Shown here: positions 54,572-56,366 of the stretch, piece by piece
Layout of the letters: the number at the start of each line of letters is the position of its first letter
How positions within the stretch are numbered: position 1 is the stretch's first letter
Assembly: GCA_023399375.1 (NCBI GenBank)
Contig: JAEWPX010000091.1
Coordinates: forward strand, 1 to 56,366
Reading direction: 5' to 3'
DNA: 56,366 nt
Source of the DNA: Pseudomonadota bacterium
GTDB taxonomy: Bacteria > Desulfobacterota > Desulfovibrionia > Desulfovibrionales > Desulfovibrionaceae
Position numbers and translations under genes: made by a program
Notes under the pieces: generated by a model
What the model was told of the DNA's origin: nothing
The model's input: only the letters and a program-made list of their open reading frames with translations
Databases searched by the model: none

Positions 54572-56263
54572 ATGGATACGTGCGCGCAGCATCTTCTCCT
54601 GCAGACAACACAGGCCGAGGCGCTCAAAATCCGGTCTCTTTCCTTCAAATCCCTGTGCCTCTCCCCGCGCCAGCAGGCGCTGCTCGAACTGCTGCTTGCC
54701 GGGGCGCTTTCCCCGCTGACCGGGTACATGGGCCGCGCCGACGCCGAGTCCGTGCTCGAAAGCATGCGCCTGGCCGACGGCCGGCTCTTCCCCATGCCCA
54801 TAAGCCTCGACGCGCCGGCCGATCTGGCCGCATGCCTCGTTCCCGGGGAACATCTCGCCCTGCGCGACCAGGAAGGGTTCATGCTCGCCGTGCTCACCGT
54901 GGGCGAATGCTGGCAGGCCGACGCGCGCCGGGAAGCGGCGGCCGTCTTCGGCCTTTCGGACATCGACCGCCACCCCGGGGCCATGGCCTACGCCCGGGAT
55001 GCCGGCCCCTGGCGCATCGGCGGCGCGGTTGCGGGCATCGCGCTGCCGCCCCATGCCGATTTTCCGGAGCTGCGGCGCACGCCTGCCGCCGTACAGGCCA
55101 TTTTCCGCCAGCGCGGCTGGCGACGGGTGCTCGGCTTCCAGGCGCACACCCTGCTCCACAACCGCCAGCGCGCCATGCTGCGCCAGGCGGCGGCGGACAT
55201 CGAAGGCAGCATCCTGCTGCTGCGTTCGGCCGGCGACGCCCTGGCCGGCGGAGCGACCCATTTCGCAGGAGTGCGCTGCGCAGGGCTGTTCGCCAGAAGA
55301 TTTCCCGAAAACATGCTGCTGCTCAGTCTGTTGCCCCTGGCGTCGCTCCAGGCCGGCCCCCGCCAGGCGCTCTTCGAAGCCGTCATCCAGCGCAACCACG
55401 GCTGCACGCACACCCTCGTCGGCGTGCATCACGCCGACCCCTTGGCCGCAGACGGCACGCCGCTCTACCCCCCCGGAAAGGCGCAACATCTCGTTGCCGA
55501 CAGCGAAGCCGAAACCGGCATCGCCATGGTCGCGGAAACCGTCATGGACTACGTGGAGGAAAAGGCGCAATACGTGCCGCGCGCGAGCGTCGCGCCCGGC
55601 ATGACGGTCAGGGACATCGCGCCGGCGGAATGCACGCGCCGCCTGGAATTCGGTCTGGACATCCCGGACTGGTTCACTCCGCCGGAAATCGCGGCCGAAC
55701 TGCGCGCCGTGTTTCCGCCGCGCTCCCGCCAGGGGTTCACCATATTCATGACCGGGCTCTCCGGCGCGGGCAAATCCACCCTGGCCAGAATCCTCTACGT
55801 CAAGTTCATGGAACTGCGCGGCCGGCCGGTCACGCTCCTCGACGGCGACATCGTGCGCCGCCACCTTTCGAGCGAGCTGACCTTCACCAAGGAACACCGC
55901 GACCTCAACATCACACGCATCGGGTTCGTGGCCAGCGAGATCACCAAAAACGGCGGCATCGCCCTGTGCGCCCCCATCGCGCCCTACGCCAGGGCGCGCG
56001 CCGCGGCGCGCGCCCTGGTCGCGCCCCACGGCGGTTTCGTGGAACTACACGTGGCGACGCCTCTCGATGTGTGCGAACAACGCGACCGCAAAGGGCTCTA
56101 CGCCAAGGCCCGCGCCGGCGTCGTCAAAGGCGTCACCGGCATCGACGACCCCTACGAAGCCCCCGAACGCCCCGAAATCCGCCTGGACACCACGCGCCTC
56201 ACTCCCGAACAGGCCGCCCAGGAAGTGCTGCTCTACCTCGAACGCGAAGGGTATCTGGCATAG
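54572..56263 (+). CDS. Fused ATP sulfurylase-like domain and APS kinase
   Basis: A 563-aa fusion. Residues 1-370 follow the ATP sulfurylase fold (SPLTGYMGRADAESVLESMR, RNHGCTHTLVGVHHAD), but the catalytic QTRNPxHxxH reads Q190-AHTLL-H196-NRQ199, and GRDHAG reads G284-VHHAD, so the substrate Arg residues and one His are lost. Residues 380-563 are an APS kinase with P-loop GLSGAGKS (395-402), LLDGDIVRRHLSSELTFT, RIGFVASEITKNGG and the GLYAKARAGVVKG segment, likely active and making PAPS from APS. The order matches fungal/Aquifex-type fusions. ATG at 54572, 58 bases after the HDOD gene. A strong hairpin follows. No gene symbol is given because the sulfurylase half is degraded. Confidence 0.88.
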   Translation: MDTCAQHLLLQTTQAEALKIRSLSFKSLCLSPRQQALLELLLAGALSPLTGYMGRADAESVLESMRLADGRLFPMPISLDAPADLAACLVPGEHLALRDQEGFMLAVLTVGECWQADARREAAAVFGLSDIDRHPGAMAYARDAGPWRIGGAVAGIALPPHADFPELRRTPAAVQAIFRQRGWRRVLGFQAHTLLHNRQRAMLRQAAADIEGSILLLRSAGDALAGGATHFAGVRCAGLFARRFPENMLLLSLLPLASLQAGPRQALFEAVIQRNHGCTHTLVGVHHADPLAADGTPLYPPGKAQHLVADSEAETGIAMVAETVMDYVEEKAQYVPRASVAPGMTVRDIAPAECTRRLEFGLDIPDWFTPPEIAAELRAVFPPRSRQGFTIFMTGLSGAGKSTLARILYVKFMELRGRPVTLLDGDIVRRHLSSELTFTKEHRDLNITRIGFVASEITKNGGIALCAPIAPYARARAAARALVAPHGGFVELHVATPLDVCEQRDRKGLYAKARAGVVKGVTGIDDPYEAPERPEIRLDTTRLTPEQAAQEVLLYLEREGYLA

Positions 56264-56274
56264 GGGGAGGGGCA

Positions 56275-56301
56275 GCCGCGCTCCGGTAGCCGGAGCGCGG
56301 C
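56275..56301 (+). terminator. 12-bp perfect hairpin after the sulfurylase-kinase gene
   Basis: GCCGCGCTCCGG (56275-56286) pairs perfectly with CCGGAGCGCGGC (56290-56301) over a TAG loop, 11 bases after the stop. No T-run follows; the remaining bases to the window end are G/C low complexity with no gene. Confidence 0.5.
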
Positions 56302-56366
56302 CGGGACGCTGCCCCGGACCCTGGGCGGGGGCGGGCCCGGGCCCGCGCCGGGGGGGGCGCGGGGCC

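Overview
The window looks like chromosome from a high-GC, Gram-negative deltaproteobacterium, most plausibly a Desulfovibrionales sulfate reducer of the Desulfovibrio/Solidesulfovibrio type. The reasons are a 12-gene complex I operon with a NuoB-C-D fusion, abundant polysaccharide, c-di-GMP and two-component genes, a type I secretion locus, and a GC-rich hairpin repeat in intergenic DNA. The taxonomic call is inference; there is no rRNA, tRNA, CRISPR array, IS element or phage gene in view.

Layout. 1-9.7 kb: dnaE (minus), a VOC protein (minus), a B12-type radical SAM protein, a hybrid histidine kinase coupled to a DinB-fold protein, and a LysE-type exporter. 9.8-14.9 kb: a minus-strand operon (polysaccharide deacetylase, glycosyltransferase, sigma-54 activator with a dead receiver, second glycosyltransferase) behind a candidate promoter with a perfect 14-nt palindrome. 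15.1-24.9 kb: a small secreted protein; a minus-strand group made of an orphan MlaF-type ATPase, an exported acetolactate decarboxylase, a membrane protein with a pseudopilin-like C-terminus and an O-antigen-ligase-like protein; then an EAL-CBS-GGDEF protein, a large GT4 glycosyltransferase and a small hypothetical.

24.9-35.0 kb: a type I secretion locus. Its ABC transporter gene carries an in-frame TAG where a conserved Trp is expected. It is followed by an HlyD adaptor and a two-domain protein with a long Pro/Gln/Phe/Ala/Gly linker, and ends at an 18-bp perfect hairpin. Three overlapping genes follow (GT4, TPR protein, GT2-GT4 fusion), then a small zinc-ribbon-like protein.

35.2-49.7 kb: the nuo operon A-BCD-E-F-G-H-I-J-K-L-M-N, 12 genes for all 14 complex I subunits. 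NuoF has lost the second Glu of its GEETAL loop and NuoL has Lys-Gly where Lys-Asp is usual. Two hairpin-repeat copies lie inside the operon in antisense orientation. 49.8-56.4 kb: a zinc-ribbon methyltransferase, a large LOG-type Rossmann protein, an HDOD protein, and an ATP sulfurylase-APS kinase fusion whose sulfurylase motifs are degraded.

The most unusual items are the amber-interrupted secretion ATPase next to a non-RTX candidate cargo and glycosyltransferases, the pseudo-sulfurylase/APS kinase fusion, the altered NuoF nucleotide loop, and the five-copy paired-hairpin element with compensatory changes and orientation bias.
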